Source: Iris pallida (taxonomy: Eukaryota; Streptophyta; Magnoliopsida; Asparagales; Iridaceae). Taken from it: DNA of 64,000 nucleotides. The notes under the pieces are model-generated. The model saw nothing but the letters and a program-made list of their open reading frames with translations, did not search any database and had not been told where the DNA came from. Position 1 is the first letter of the stretch. Every line of letters begins with the position of its first letter. The stretch is taken from positions 11,298,438-11,362,437 of the forward strand of contig JANAVB010010791.1 of NCBI GenBank assembly GCA_029216955.1, in the 5' to 3' direction. Both the position numbers and the translations under genes were made by a program. Positions 1 to 9,240 of this stretch are shown in pieces.

Positions 1-114
1 GATTTGCTTGGAGACTCAGCTGGTGCTTTGTGTGAGGGTTTTGTAGGAGCAGTACTAGGTGTACTTATGTCTTCATCATCATCATCGACAGAATGTTGAT
101 TGAGTTCGTCAAAT

Positions 115-720
115 TTAACATTTATTGATTCTTCGATGATCATGGTTCTCTTGTTGACGACTTTGTACCCTTTGCTTTTCGCCGCATAACCTAAAAAATA
201 CCTTCATCGGTATTTTTGTCAAATTTTCCCAAATTATCTTTAGTATTAAGAATAAAGTATTTACAACCAAATACTTTGAAATAAGAAACAGAGGGAGTTC
301 TATCAAACCATAATTCATAGGGAGTCTTCTTCGATATAGGTCGAATTAGAACCCTATTGAGAACATAGCACGCTGTATTACAACTTCAGCCCATAGGTAT
401 TTAGGTAGAGTAAACAGGTTTAACATTACTCTAGCCATTTCGGATAGAGTCCTGTTCTTACATTCCATAACTCCATTTTGTTGTGGAGTCCTAAGGCAAG
501 AGAACTTATGCAAATAATCATGTGTGTCACAAAATTGCTTGAACTCTACATTCTTAAATTTGCCTCCATGATCGCTTCGAATACGAGTGATCATGAAACC
601 CTTTTCATTTTTAACCTTCTTACAAAAGGTGACGAATTCTGATAAGGCATCGTTCTTGCATGCAAAAAAATATAACCACAAGTATCTAGAGAAACCATCT
701 ACTATTACAAATGCATATAA
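115..720 (-). pseudogene. pol: Copia integrase core and C-terminal part (fragment)
   Basis: Read on the minus strand, this stretch carries the copia integrase signatures IRSDHGGKF (second catalytic Asp) and TPQQNGVMECKNRTL (in place of the usual PQQNGVVERKNRTL, with the catalytic Glu kept). The 115-318 segment matches the downstream linker that ends near VNKRTMIIEESINV in intact relatives, but in another frame. At least one frameshift and the stop near 345 separate the two pieces. The protein would join the two LTR DNA ends to host DNA. The first catalytic Asp region, expected at about 690-770, is not in an open frame. Confident as to family; clearly dead. Confidence 0.85.
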
Positions 721-773
721 CTACCACCTAGGCAAGCAATTCTACTAGGTCTAAATAAATCCATATGCAACAA

Positions 774-1262
774 TTATAGAGGTCTAGTGGTACTTACAGC
801 ACTCTTGGACTTAAAAGCGGATCGGGTAGCTTTGTTCTTTTCATATTCGCTACATACCGTATCCTTCTTGAAAGAAATATCAGGTAAGCCTCGTATCAGC
901 TTCTTTGTGGATAGTCTTAAAATTGTGTCCATGTTTGCATAACCGAGTCTCATGTGCCATAGTTGACTTTTATCACTTTTGGCCATCAAGCATCTACCTG
1001 CTTTGTTAGCATCTTCTAACAGATATAAAACATATATATTGTCTTCCCTAATACCTTCAAAGATAGTACTACCAATTGAGCTATCAACTATAGTACATTT
1101 GTCTTTGACAAAGTTAATGCCATAACCGTGATCAGCTAAATGGCTTATGTTGAGCAGATATGTTTTAACTCGGTAACTAGACAGATATCTTTAATCACAG
1201 GGTAGGGAGCCTTACTAATATTACCAATACTAATTATGTACCCTTTTAAATTATTACCGAAG
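774..1262 (-). pseudogene. pol: GAG-pre-integrase zinc region and PR-IN linker
   Basis: The minus-strand translation contains LWHMRLGYANMDTILRLSTK, the N-terminal zinc-binding region of copia integrase, followed by KKLIRGLPDISFKKDTVCSE. The usual His-His-Cys-Cys set is damaged: the second His (LGH) is Tyr and the last Cys (CEK) is also Tyr. The stretch 990-1262 reads as the linker between protease and this domain, with YLLNISHLADHGY and IREDNIYVLYLLEDANKA in shifted frames. Loss of two zinc ligands together with frameshifts shows an inactive copy. Confidence 0.8.
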
Positions 1263-1270
1263 GAGACATA

Positions 1271-1462
1271 TCATTCTTTCTTCTTCGACAGTATTGTGAA
1301 TAGTGAAGCATCACTGGTCATATGCCGTGAGCAACCGCTGTCGATGATCCATTTACTTCTAGCATGTGAAGGGCGTTGCACCTGCAAAAGAATTTGCAGA
1401 TGAAAACTTTGGTACTCATTTCTTTTAGGGTCCTGGAATGTTAGGTTTTGGTATCCATGCAC
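1271..1462 (-). pseudogene. pol: Copia aspartic protease (N-terminal part)
   Basis: The motif WIIDSGCSRHMTSD is the diagnostic active-site sequence of Ty1/copia proteases (catalytic Asp in DSGCSRHMT). The enzyme processes the Gag-Pol polyprotein inside the particle. The open frame stops shortly after, at LSKKKE, and the rest of the domain continues in other frames toward 1262. Upstream, towards gag, the 1500-1570 region encodes a zinc-knuckle-like CHYCGSIGYIFSSC, in which the usual GH is GY. Confidence 0.85.
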
Positions 1463-1779
1463 ATATTTTCAAATCAACAAGCTTTCTAACTCTACATGAA
1501 GAAAAAATATAACCAATGCTGCCACAATAGTGACATCTAGCATGCTGAATGTTGAAAGCAGAGTGCTGTGCATTATTGGTAGGTCTAGGTTTTCTAGTGT
1601 AAAAGAATGCATGCCTATTTGTCTTCTTGGGCAATAGTTTGGTTTGATTAGCTCTGATAGTGTTGGGTTTGACCGTGTTCCGATGATTCGGTAAGTGACA
1701 CGTGTTAGGGTAGGAAGCAGCAACTTCAGCCTGTTTTCCTAACCTAATTTCCAACGTTTTGGAGGTGCCATATAACAAG

Positions 1780-2374
1780 CTATATTTAGCAGTGAGTGCA
1801 TCATTTCTAACTGTAGCTTGCTAGAGACTTTTCCTTCTCTTTGAGTAAGTCTTTTTCTAATTGGGTAATGGTCTTATCTTTCTCTTCAGATAGTCATTGG
1901 GTTTCGTATAATAACAGTTTAACAGAAGAAAGCTCACCTTCCTCACTAGAACAATTACAACTTCTAACCTCAGCTAGTAAGTCGGTAAGTCTTTCTATTT
2001 CACCTTTGAACTCTTTGAGTACCTTCTTAAAGGTCTGATATTTACTACGCAGTCTTTTATAATCCCCTAAGAGGTCAGTAAAGGCTTCTCCTAGTTGCTC
2101 AAAGGTATAATCATAATAAGTATCAAATAGGGGGTTAGTAGTTACCTGATCGTACGCCATCAAGCATACATTTACAGCGTCATCTGATTGTTCGTCGTAT
2201 GATTTGCTAGCTTCACTTTCATACCATATGCTTGTATTGGCATATCTTCGGGACGTAGACTTCTTCAGGTAGCCCTTGTCATATTTGTTGTTCTTCCTGG
2301 TTGATGATGATGTTGTTGGACAGTCCTTCATATTTTCTTTCTTCTTACAGCCATAGCAAATAAGATCTTCATCG

Positions 2375-2406
<32 letters not shown>

Positions 2407-3235
2407 GCTGTCCTTTGTTCTTCTTTTGAACCTCATAAACTTATTAAATTTTCTCACCATAAGAGCTTGATCCTCAGTGTCAGAGCCACTCTCGTCGGAA
2501 TAATCTTCTACAGTTCTTCTATGTTGAGCCTTGAAAGCGATCGACTTCTCTGATTTCTCTTTTGGTGTATCATCTTCAAAGTCTTGAAGTTCCAGCTCGT
2601 GAGTGAGTAGCTTACCCATGAGTGTTTCAAGAGACATTATTGAGAGGTCGTTCCCTTCAATAATTGTTATAGCCTTTGGAATCCAATTCTTCGTGAGAGC
2701 TCATAGAAGTTTAAAAATCTTCTCATGGTTACTATAATCCTTGCCTAATGATGACAGAAGATTTACAATATCTAGAAATCTCATAAACATCTTGGTGACA
2801 GATTTATTTGGCTTCATCTTGAACGCCTCATACTTTTGAGTAAGTCTGCTAACCTTTGACTCCTTGACTTGTGTTGTTCCTTCGTAGGTTACTTCGAGAA
2901 GTTTCTACACTTTATTTGATGTTGTACATGTAGGCACCCTGTTAAATTCAGTCCTGTCTAAAGCATAAAATAAAGCATTAATAGTAGTCTGTCAAGACTA
3001 GCCTTTTTCTTTTCCTCATCTGTATACTTATCATGCGGTTTTTTAACCAAAACATCTTCAACAAGAATACAATAAGGCTTTTTGTAGCCATCAACAACTA
3101 TAGACCATAAGTCAAAGTTTAGAGATTTTAAGAAAAAAAACTCATCTGTATTTTCTAATAGGTATAATTTGTACCGTCAAACAGATGAGGTATGTTTGTG
3201 GCTTGGCCTTCACTTGTGAATTTCACAGTTGCCAT
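1780..3235 (-). pseudogene. gag: Copia gag polyprotein, broken
   Basis: The start ATG (3235-3233) gives MATVKFTSEGQATNIPHLFD followed by GTNYTY, the typical copia gag N-terminus, but the conserved Trp of YW is a TAG stop. Middle pieces such as LWSIVVDGYKKPYC and EEKKKASL lie in shifted frames across 2640-3180. A 247-residue open frame (2637-1894) holds a run of about 11 Asn encoded by a GTT microsatellite. It also holds a damaged zinc knuckle CYGCKKKENMKDC (His replaced by Asn, one residue short) and a charged Leu-rich tail near 2090-1900 that looks like a coiled coil, as in Sireviruses. It would form the capsid; this copy is dead. Confidence 0.8.
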
Positions 3236-3315
3236 GTGTTGTGTTGTGATCTATGTAACAGTTAAGAATAGTAAAATTATAACTGCAATGTTACCTTGCT
3301 TTACCTGTATAACCC

Positions 3316-3327
3316 GCTATGATACCA
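3316..3327 (-). other. Primer binding site, initiator tRNA-Met type
   Basis: The minus strand reads TGGTATCATAGC. This differs by one base from the plant initiator tRNA-Met complement TGGTATCAGAGC and sits 2 bp inside the LTR end. It would prime minus-strand DNA synthesis. Confidence 0.85.
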
Positions 3328-3856
3328 ATTGTAGAACAAATTTGTAAAGCACAATACTCTGGGGGTGAATAGAGTAGGCAGTAGAATATAGCTAATTTAA
3401 AAAGTTAGCAGCAAGATCACAGAGAAATATATATCATAAGTAAATAACTGTAAAAATAGAGATTAGAAATCAAACGCAAAGTCGGCGATGTATACTGGTT
3501 TTCCTCTTGTGAGGACTAGTCCAGTCGGAAGAACTCTAGCTTCCAGTTGAATCTACTATTAGAAAATACTGCAAGTTTTCATATGAAGTCCTTGAAACTT
3601 CTACAAATGCGAGCTTTGATACGAAGTACTCGACCAACTTCAATTGTGAAGAGTCTTTCTTCAATCAAGCCTCTGATTACAATCGCTCTGAAGCTTCTAG
3701 ACCGTACTGTACTGGCAAATCGTCTAGAGGATTGTAACTGGCTTGGAATTTGAAAAATAAAGCTTAAAACTCTTTGGAATAGAACAGTAGGCTTTAGAGA
3801 GAAGAGATGAAAGTGAATTGGTGAATGAGTGAATTGAAATGATCGAAATCCTTCTC

Positions 3857-3864
3857 TATTTATA
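3857..3864 (-). promoter_or_regulatory. TATA box of the copia LTR
   Basis: The minus strand has TATAAATA, followed by an AT/CT-rich stretch typical of an LTR transcription start about 30 bp downstream (near 3825-3830). It marks the U3/R boundary region. Confidence 0.75.
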
Positions 3865-3877
3865 GTTTTTCCAAAGG

Positions 3878-4035
3878 CAGAACTCTGGCAGAATTCGGTC
3901 AAGATTTGGACAGAACTCTATGAGAAAATCTCGTTAGGATCCGTAACTGCAGGAAGACCAAGTTTTAAAATGTTTGAAAATCAAACGGTCACTAACCGAA
4001 CTCTGCCCGAACTCAGGCCGAACTCTGGCCAAGTT
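3878..4035 (-). repeat. GAACTCTG-type motif cluster in the copia U3
   Basis: About six or seven degenerate copies of a 10-12 bp motif, CCGAACTCTGGC on the plus strand, lie at about 3878, 3910, 3995, 4006 and 4018, with a variant near 4030. They begin roughly 15 bp upstream of the TATA box in element orientation, so they look like a promoter-proximal array. Confidence 0.6.
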
Positions 4036-4380
4036 CTGTCAGGGTTTAGTCAGGATTTTTGTAAATTGATTTTTGGTCTTTTTGAAATTCTTTTAAGTAG
4101 TGATGAGCTTTTTGTAAATAGGGGCTATTTTTTAAAACATGTATTTTTGAAAATATTTTTAGGGTAGCCTATTTGCCAGCACGATTCGGTGTACAATGTA
4201 TTCCTAGACTCAATAAAAGTAAAAATTACATTACATAAAGGAAATACAGACTCGAGTGGCCAACACAACTTCGGTCTTGAACATATCGGATAGCTATTCT
4301 CTGGAAGTGTCCAAGAGTCCAAAACTTCTTTAAGTAGCCTGTATATCGAGACAGAGTTTGATCAATTCTTAAAATCAGTT

Positions 4381-4979
4381 TTGACCATGACCAATGGGCC
4401 AACAATCCTTTCTTGGAACGTCCGGGGCCTTGCGAATAAACCCACCTTGAGAAGATTAAATAATATCAAGAGAATCAATAAAATCGATATTATGGTGATC
4501 ATTGAACCCAAAATGCCTCAAAAGAAACTCCAGTCTATCCAGCTGCAGCTGGGCTTTTCCTCTGCCATCGTCAGTTGCCATGACATCTGGATCCTTTTCT
4601 TGGCTGACGTGAAGCACGGCACCCTCGATGACTCGAGGCAAGCTCTTTCGTGCTGGAGGGAACACCCATGCTCCAGTCTCGGTCTCTCCTGTCGACAGTA
4701 CACGGAAGCTATGACATCCTCGAGCACAGACATCTGTAGGACTCCTTGATTGACATCCAGCATAATTTCTCTAATCGCCTTTTGCTCTGTGTCTGTGACT
4801 TCAACATTGTCACGTGCAGGAAGGAGAAATCGGGAGGTAAGCTATCCCCCAATTCTGCCATATTCGACTTCTCCAATTTTATCTTCAACGCCCACCTGTC
4901 CCCTTTGCAGCTCTCCGGTAGTGAGTTCACATGGTATAACATGCAGGAAGGTGCCCGCCGTCAATACTTTCATCTGGAC
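4381..4979 (+). pseudogene. L1-type LINE, endonuclease (EN) region, left fragment
   Basis: The translation begins ILSWNVRGLANKPTLRRL, the N-terminus of the apurinic-type endonuclease of plant L1 LINEs, with IDIMVIIEPKM carrying the conserved Glu. After a frameshift near 4600-4745 it resumes as CDFNIVTCRKEKSGGK (the DFN motif) and FTWYNMQ. It nicks target DNA for target-primed reverse transcription. The reading breaks off at FHLDRA, where the LTR of element A is inserted, and resumes at about 29996. The 150 bp between the copia LTR and 4381 hold nothing I recognise. Confidence 0.85.
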
Positions 4980-4984
4980 CGCGC
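4980..4984 (+). repeat. Target site duplication of element A, left copy (CGCGC)
   Basis: CGCGC directly precedes the first LTR base and recurs at 29991-29995 directly after the second LTR. This exact 5-bp duplication fixes both ends of element A. Confidence 0.95.
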
Positions 4985-5018
4985 TGTAGAAGCATAGAAA
5001 ATATCAGAATGATGATCT

Positions 5019-5621
5019 ATGCGGCTCGGAACAGGAGAACCCCATGCGGCTCATACAGGAGTAGTCCCATGCGATTCAGAGAGACTCTTAGTTTCATGCG
5101 GCTCGGGACAGAGGAGTCCATGCGGCTTACATAGGGACAGTCTTATGCGGTTCAAAGAGCACCCCAGCCGCATGCGGTTCAGAAGTACATGCGGCTCACA
5201 TACGACCAACAGAGATATGCGGCTCGATCAACACCATGTGTCCCCATGGGACCCCTTCACACAGCTGGCCATCGAGTAATGGCCTTATTCAATGCTCTAC
5301 CATAATTTGACAGCTGACGGCTCTGACATGAAGTGTCATAATGGTCCTGTCATAATGATAGACTCTTTGGAAACATGAGAAAATCTCTGACACGATCCGA
5401 GATTGCCACGTGGCTACTCCCATGCGGCTCAATTGAAGAATAGCTTCATGCGGCTGGCAAGAATCATCTTCCTGCGGCTCACCAAGAAGCCATCCCATGC
5501 GGCTCGCGAGTACTATACCTATACGGTTCACCAAGAAGCCATCCCATGCGGCTCGCAAGTACTATACCTATACGGCTCACTGAGATGCTGTCTCATGCGG
5601 TTCATGGATATCATACGATTC
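5019..5621 (+). repeat. ATGCGGCTC motif array in element A U3
   Basis: About 18 copies of ATGCGGCTC or one- to two-base variants occur at irregular 20-30 bp spacing in two blocks (5019-5225 and 5422-5621), nearly all in the element-sense direction. Examples start at 5019, 5044, 5096, 5120, 5145, 5189, 5217, 5422, 5448, 5497, 5546 and 5595. At 5166-5179 an inverted copy abuts a forward copy. The array ends about 390 bp upstream of the TATA box. The 3' LTR carries the same array at the matching place (28599-29201). Confidence 0.9.
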
Positions 5622-6010
5622 TGACAGGATCCACCATTAAGACACGTGGCAGAGATTCAATGGCCCCCACGACTTAACTGCTGGTAGCAAGGATGATTAT
5701 GGGATGCAGATCAATCAAAGATTTACCAGATCCCAATGGCCATATTTAACGTTATCCTCATAATTAATGAGATCAGGTCATATCATTCATGATCAAGCCA
5801 ATGGGACACGTAGTGAGAGATCTAAGCTTGACACAACCAATCATGAAGATTTAAAGCAATCAGCATTAATCATTCACAGGATTCAATACTATCCCCATTT
5901 ATGGCCCAGATCCTTCACGCCTTAAACTAATGGTCCAGATTGATTATACATCAGGCCGTCGCCACTTTGAGAATGGGTAATGATCCAAACCCTAATGATG
6001 CCCCCACTAT

Positions 6011-6018
6011 TATAAATA
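6011..6018 (+). promoter_or_regulatory. TATA box of element A LTR
   Basis: TATAAATA lies in CCCACTATTATAAATAGC. The equivalent in the 3' LTR is 29591-29598. It is the expected start of the genomic RNA, about 30 bp downstream. Confidence 0.75.
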
Positions 6019-6414
6019 GCAAGGTACCATTCCCTTGTAAAATATACACGATCAGAAGGTGATAGACAGAAAGAGCTTCCCTCCTAATAATCAGAGAGAA
6101 AATACACAGAGAAAAAGAGAAGTCAGAAGAGCAATACGAGGAGAGCAAGAAGAGCATTTCTTCATCAACGCCAACCATCTCTTCACAGGAGCCAAGGTTG
6201 CATATCGATCGTCCAAGGAGTAAGGCAGGGCTGCCGTCGCCTTCCCGAGCCTCTATCGTCACCCTCCAGAATCAAAAATAAATAATTGTACTTAGACTGT
6301 TGTACTTAGGTTTTCGTCCCTAGGCTTTCTTTGTACGAACGAGTTTGTAACGTGAAATAAAAGTCCGGTCCTCCGATAATTGTTCTGCTCTTTTATATTT
6401 CATGGCAAATACGA

Positions 6415-6433
6415 TGGCGACTCTGTTGGGGAT
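6415..6433 (+). other. Primer binding site of element A, overlapping the gag start codon
   Basis: TGGCGACTCTGTTGGGGAT begins 3 bp after the LTR. The first nine bases match the complement of a plant tRNA-Arg 3' end as I recall it (Tat/Ogre elements use such primers); the later bases match less well. The ATG at 6414-6416 shares its TG with the site, so the primer site encodes the first residues MATLLG. Confidence 0.75.
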
Positions 6434-6811
6434 AAACTTCTCCACGGCTGAGGAGTTGGTGACGCAGTCGGATGCAGCCAAGCTTGGCTCCATGTAACAA
6501 AAGATGGTCGTCCGCTTCGACCAACAGGCGTTTGAAGAGTTGCTCTTCGAAGGAAGCGCTGGCCCGGTCCGAAAGCGCTGGCCCGGTCCAGAAGCGCACC
6601 CGCACGACGAAGGCTCGCAGAGAGTGGAGGCCAAAATCATTTGCTCCTCCCCAAGCCCTCGACGGGATACCCTCTGTTGCTCAAGACGGCGAAAAGGATT
6701 CTTCTGCGGCCCCACTTCAGACCGTAGACAACTCTGCTGTCCCCAAGTCCGGTAGAAGAAAACACTATGATACTGGACTTACAGGGGCAAAGTGGAACTC
6801 TACGCAATCCG

Positions 6812-7125
6812 AGCCGCATAGGGGTGCTAGCCGCATAGAAAAAGCTCATGCGGCCACATCCACTAGCCGCATGAAGAAAAATTATACGGTCACATCTGTC
6901 AGCCGTATAGCTTATGCGGCTACAGTTGCCAACCACATGGATGAAACTCATACGACTATGGAAGTCAATCGCTTGCAGAAAACCCATACGGCCACAATTG
7001 CCAACCGCATGCGGCCAGCCTACACGGTCGTGACTCCTAGCCGCACAAAAACAACTTGTCCAACTGCAGAAGACAACCGCATACAGACAGCCTGTACGGT
7101 ACTCAATTCTTGCCGCATAGCGTCC
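6812..7125 (+). repeat. Inverted ATGCGG/CCGCAT pairs inside the 5' ORF
   Basis: The motif alternates in direction about every 20-40 bp. Two pairs are perfect: 6848-6854 with 6866-6872 (ATGCGGC/GCCGCAT, 11-base loop) and 6883-6889 with 6903-6909 (TATACGG/CCGTATA, 13-base loop). Further imperfect pairs lie at 6914/6933, 6950/6969 and 6986/7005. Single copies are at 6812, 6830 and around 7044-7120. The encoded peptide repeats every 12-13 residues. Confidence 0.8.
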
Positions 7126-9012
7126 ATTCTATGCTCCTCTCGATCAGTCTTCGACCGTCTCTCGTATGGTCCTGACTCTGATGGTTCTCTGGATGATAAG
7201 CCAGACTTTGTGGTATTCAACTTGGACTCCTCCTATTACGCACCCGCAAGTGCTAAAAGGAGGAAGTCTAGGACAGCGCGGGCTCACCAAGCCCAGTCAG
7301 CTGCCCTAACCTCTGTACATCGGGGCGTTCCGCTGATTATCACGCGGGCCTCTGATGGGAAGTTGTACAGAACTACTCGACTCCAGCCCCCGGCGGCGAA
7401 CGGACAGAGTGGTTCCTCTGACCTGTGCGAGGATATCCTCCATAAGCACAAGGAAAGAGACGGGGCTTCGGTGTGCAAAGAGTCCTCGCTTGAACTGCAC
7501 TGCACCCAAATCATCGTCAACTGTTGTCGCAACAACGCGGCAGTGACGAAAGATCGGCCGTCAGTCTTCCAAAGACTACATCGTCCGAGCTCAGAAGACG
7601 AGGCACCTCCTGTTGTCTCCTGCAATTCCACTCAAAAAGTCCCCGCCGAGGGAAGAGGGAAGAAGGCAAGCATCTTCACCCCGAAGACCTCAACCACTAC
7701 AGCTAAGAAACTGTCGTCTAAACGGTTGTCCTCCACCGGAGTATTCCAACACACCCGTTCAATGATGAAATCTGCTGCAGTAGGAAATTCATCATCCACA
7801 TCGCTGGGGGTTGAGGGTAGTAGTCCTCCGAACATCCACAACAATCCGATGTTTCAAGGAGACGAGCCCGGGGAAACAACTCTCCCATCAGGTACAAAAG
7901 ACGCTGATGTCCCCGAGGACATCCATGACTCTCAAGACGAAGCAAACTCTGAGGTTGAGGGTACTGTTCCCTCCGAGTCCGAACCAGAAGAGAATATTCC
8001 TACATATCCCGATGACTTCTCGGTACATGGGTATGACTCGGAGGATACATCTCCCACCGTCCCTTCCGTTTCTTATCATACAAGGACGATATTTAAGACA
8101 GACAGCAATCAAAGTGGTTCCAATGATCGCCAGCGCATCGACAATCTCGAAGCCATATTACTTGCTTTGTTCAAGTCTGTAGACGAGATTAAAGCAGCCC
8201 TTCCAACTCTGCAAAGGGGGACGCCTGGCCAAACAAGCGCGGGTCCCGCGGTCAATGCGGACTCGAATTCGACGGCACCGAACCCGGGCAACAATCCTCC
8301 CGAAATAACAGCCCCTACCGCGACAGATGAGGCCCGAGAAGTAAGAAAAGAGGTTCAGGAGCTCCGAGCCATGTTCCATGCCAGAGAAAACACTCAAGAC
8401 CTCAGAATTCGGCAACCATACCCTGCTGAATGGAGGGATGTTCAATGTTCCATTCCCACCAAGATATAAGCCGTTCAATATCAACCCGTATGATGGCAAG
8501 ACTTCAGCAAGTCCGTACATCACTTACTTCGAGGTCACCACTGTAGCCTCCCTTCCCGAAAATTTTGAAATATTTTATTATTATTTATTTTATTTAAATG
8601 GTGATATTTTTAGATTTTATAAAATTAGTTATTGGCTTATTGAATTTCGTTACTATTATTATTATTATTATTTATGGAGGTTTTATAATATTAATATTAC
8701 TATTATGGTGATTAAATATAAATTATTTATTATTAATAGTTATTAGTATTTTATTCTCTATCAAGATATATATATATAAATATAAATATAGTATGTATGT
8801 GTGTATATATATATATATAATATATATATATGTATATATGAGTGTATATATATACAAATATAGGTGTATGAATCTATATATAAATATACATACATTAGTG
8901 AGAGTATTAATATAATAAATGCGTTGTATATAATATTCCTATTTATTTGGATAGGCCCTATAATAGAATATATTGGGTTTTATTTAAATTTTATGGAGAG
9001 TACTATATGAGC

Positions 9013-9240
9013 ATATATAGGAATATATATATATATATAAATAGATAAGGGTATATAGATAAATACATATAAATATATAAATAGATAAGGGTATATAGAT
9101 AAGGGTATATAGATAAGGGTATATAGATAAATATATAAATAGATAAGGGTATATAGATAAGGGTATATAAATATATAAAAAATATATATATATATATAAA
9201 TAGATAAGGGTATATAGATAAATACATATAAATATATATA
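9013..9240 (+). repeat. Minisatellite in LARD1 5' LTR
   Basis: Units of 14 bp (GGGTATATAGATAA) and longer ATAAATAGATAA-containing units are repeated about ten times. The 3' LTR has only one or two units at 16153-16190 and an expanded TA tract instead, so the arrays changed length after insertion. Confidence 0.85.

Larger units (their letters stand above)
1..4230 (-). mobile_element. Ty1/copia (Sirevirus-like) retrotransposon, 5' half, degenerate
   Basis: The element runs right to left and is cut by the window edge. In element order I see the 5' LTR (4230-3330), an initiator-Met-type primer binding site, gag, protease, the GAG-pre-integrase zinc region and the integrase core. Reverse transcriptase and RNase H must lie left of base 1. 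The order PR-IN before RT is the Ty1/copia order. A gag with a long coiled-coil-like tail fits the Sirevirus (SIRE/Maximus) lineage. Stops and frameshifts break every gene, so this copy cannot act alone. The lineage call is family knowledge; the gene order and the breaks are seen directly. Confidence 0.85.
3330..4230 (-). repeat. 5' LTR of the copia element
   Basis: The inner border is sharp: TGTAGAAC on the plus strand (ACA end on the minus strand) directly abuts the primer site. The outer border is set at about 4230, where the minus strand would begin TGTAATTTTTAC; only one LTR lies in the window, so this end is inferred. A TATA box and a short repeated motif lie inside. Length would be about 900 bp. 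Confidence 0.65.
4985..6411 (+). repeat. Element A 5' LTR
   Basis: It starts TGTAGAAGCATAG and ends CATGGCAAATA, where the 3' LTR has the canonical ...AACA. It is alignable throughout with 28565-29990. U3 holds the ATGCGGCT array; the TATA box is at 6011, and R/U5 follows with a purine-rich stretch. Confidence 0.95.
6414..8469 (+). pseudogene. gag: Extra 5' ORF and gag N-terminal region of element A
   Basis: The reading begins MATLLGINFSTAEELVTQSD and continues past a TAA at 6495-6497 as MVVRFDQQAFEELLFEGSAG, then shifts frame. A 19-bp tandem duplication (GCGCTGGCCCGGTCC repeated near 6558-6595) explains the shift. The main frame then runs to 8469. It includes PVQKRTRTTKARREWRPKS, a region rich in the ATGCGG motif (residues of the HAATSTSRMKK type), SVFDRLSYGPDSD, a second SVFQRLHRPSSEDE, an acidic Ser-rich middle, and a gag-like end RIRQPYPAEWR. 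Element C has the same start and the same SVFDRLS motif, so the protein is conserved. Its function is unknown; it is probably the N-terminal part of Gag in this lineage. Confidence 0.75.

Noticed and set aside
3579..4322. Several 65-107 codon frames in and beside the copia LTR
   Set aside because: Overlapping frames in LTR sequence with no homology; chance.
9003..9227. Tyr/Ile-rich 74-codon frame on the minus strand
   Set aside because: Pure translation of the AT minisatellite.
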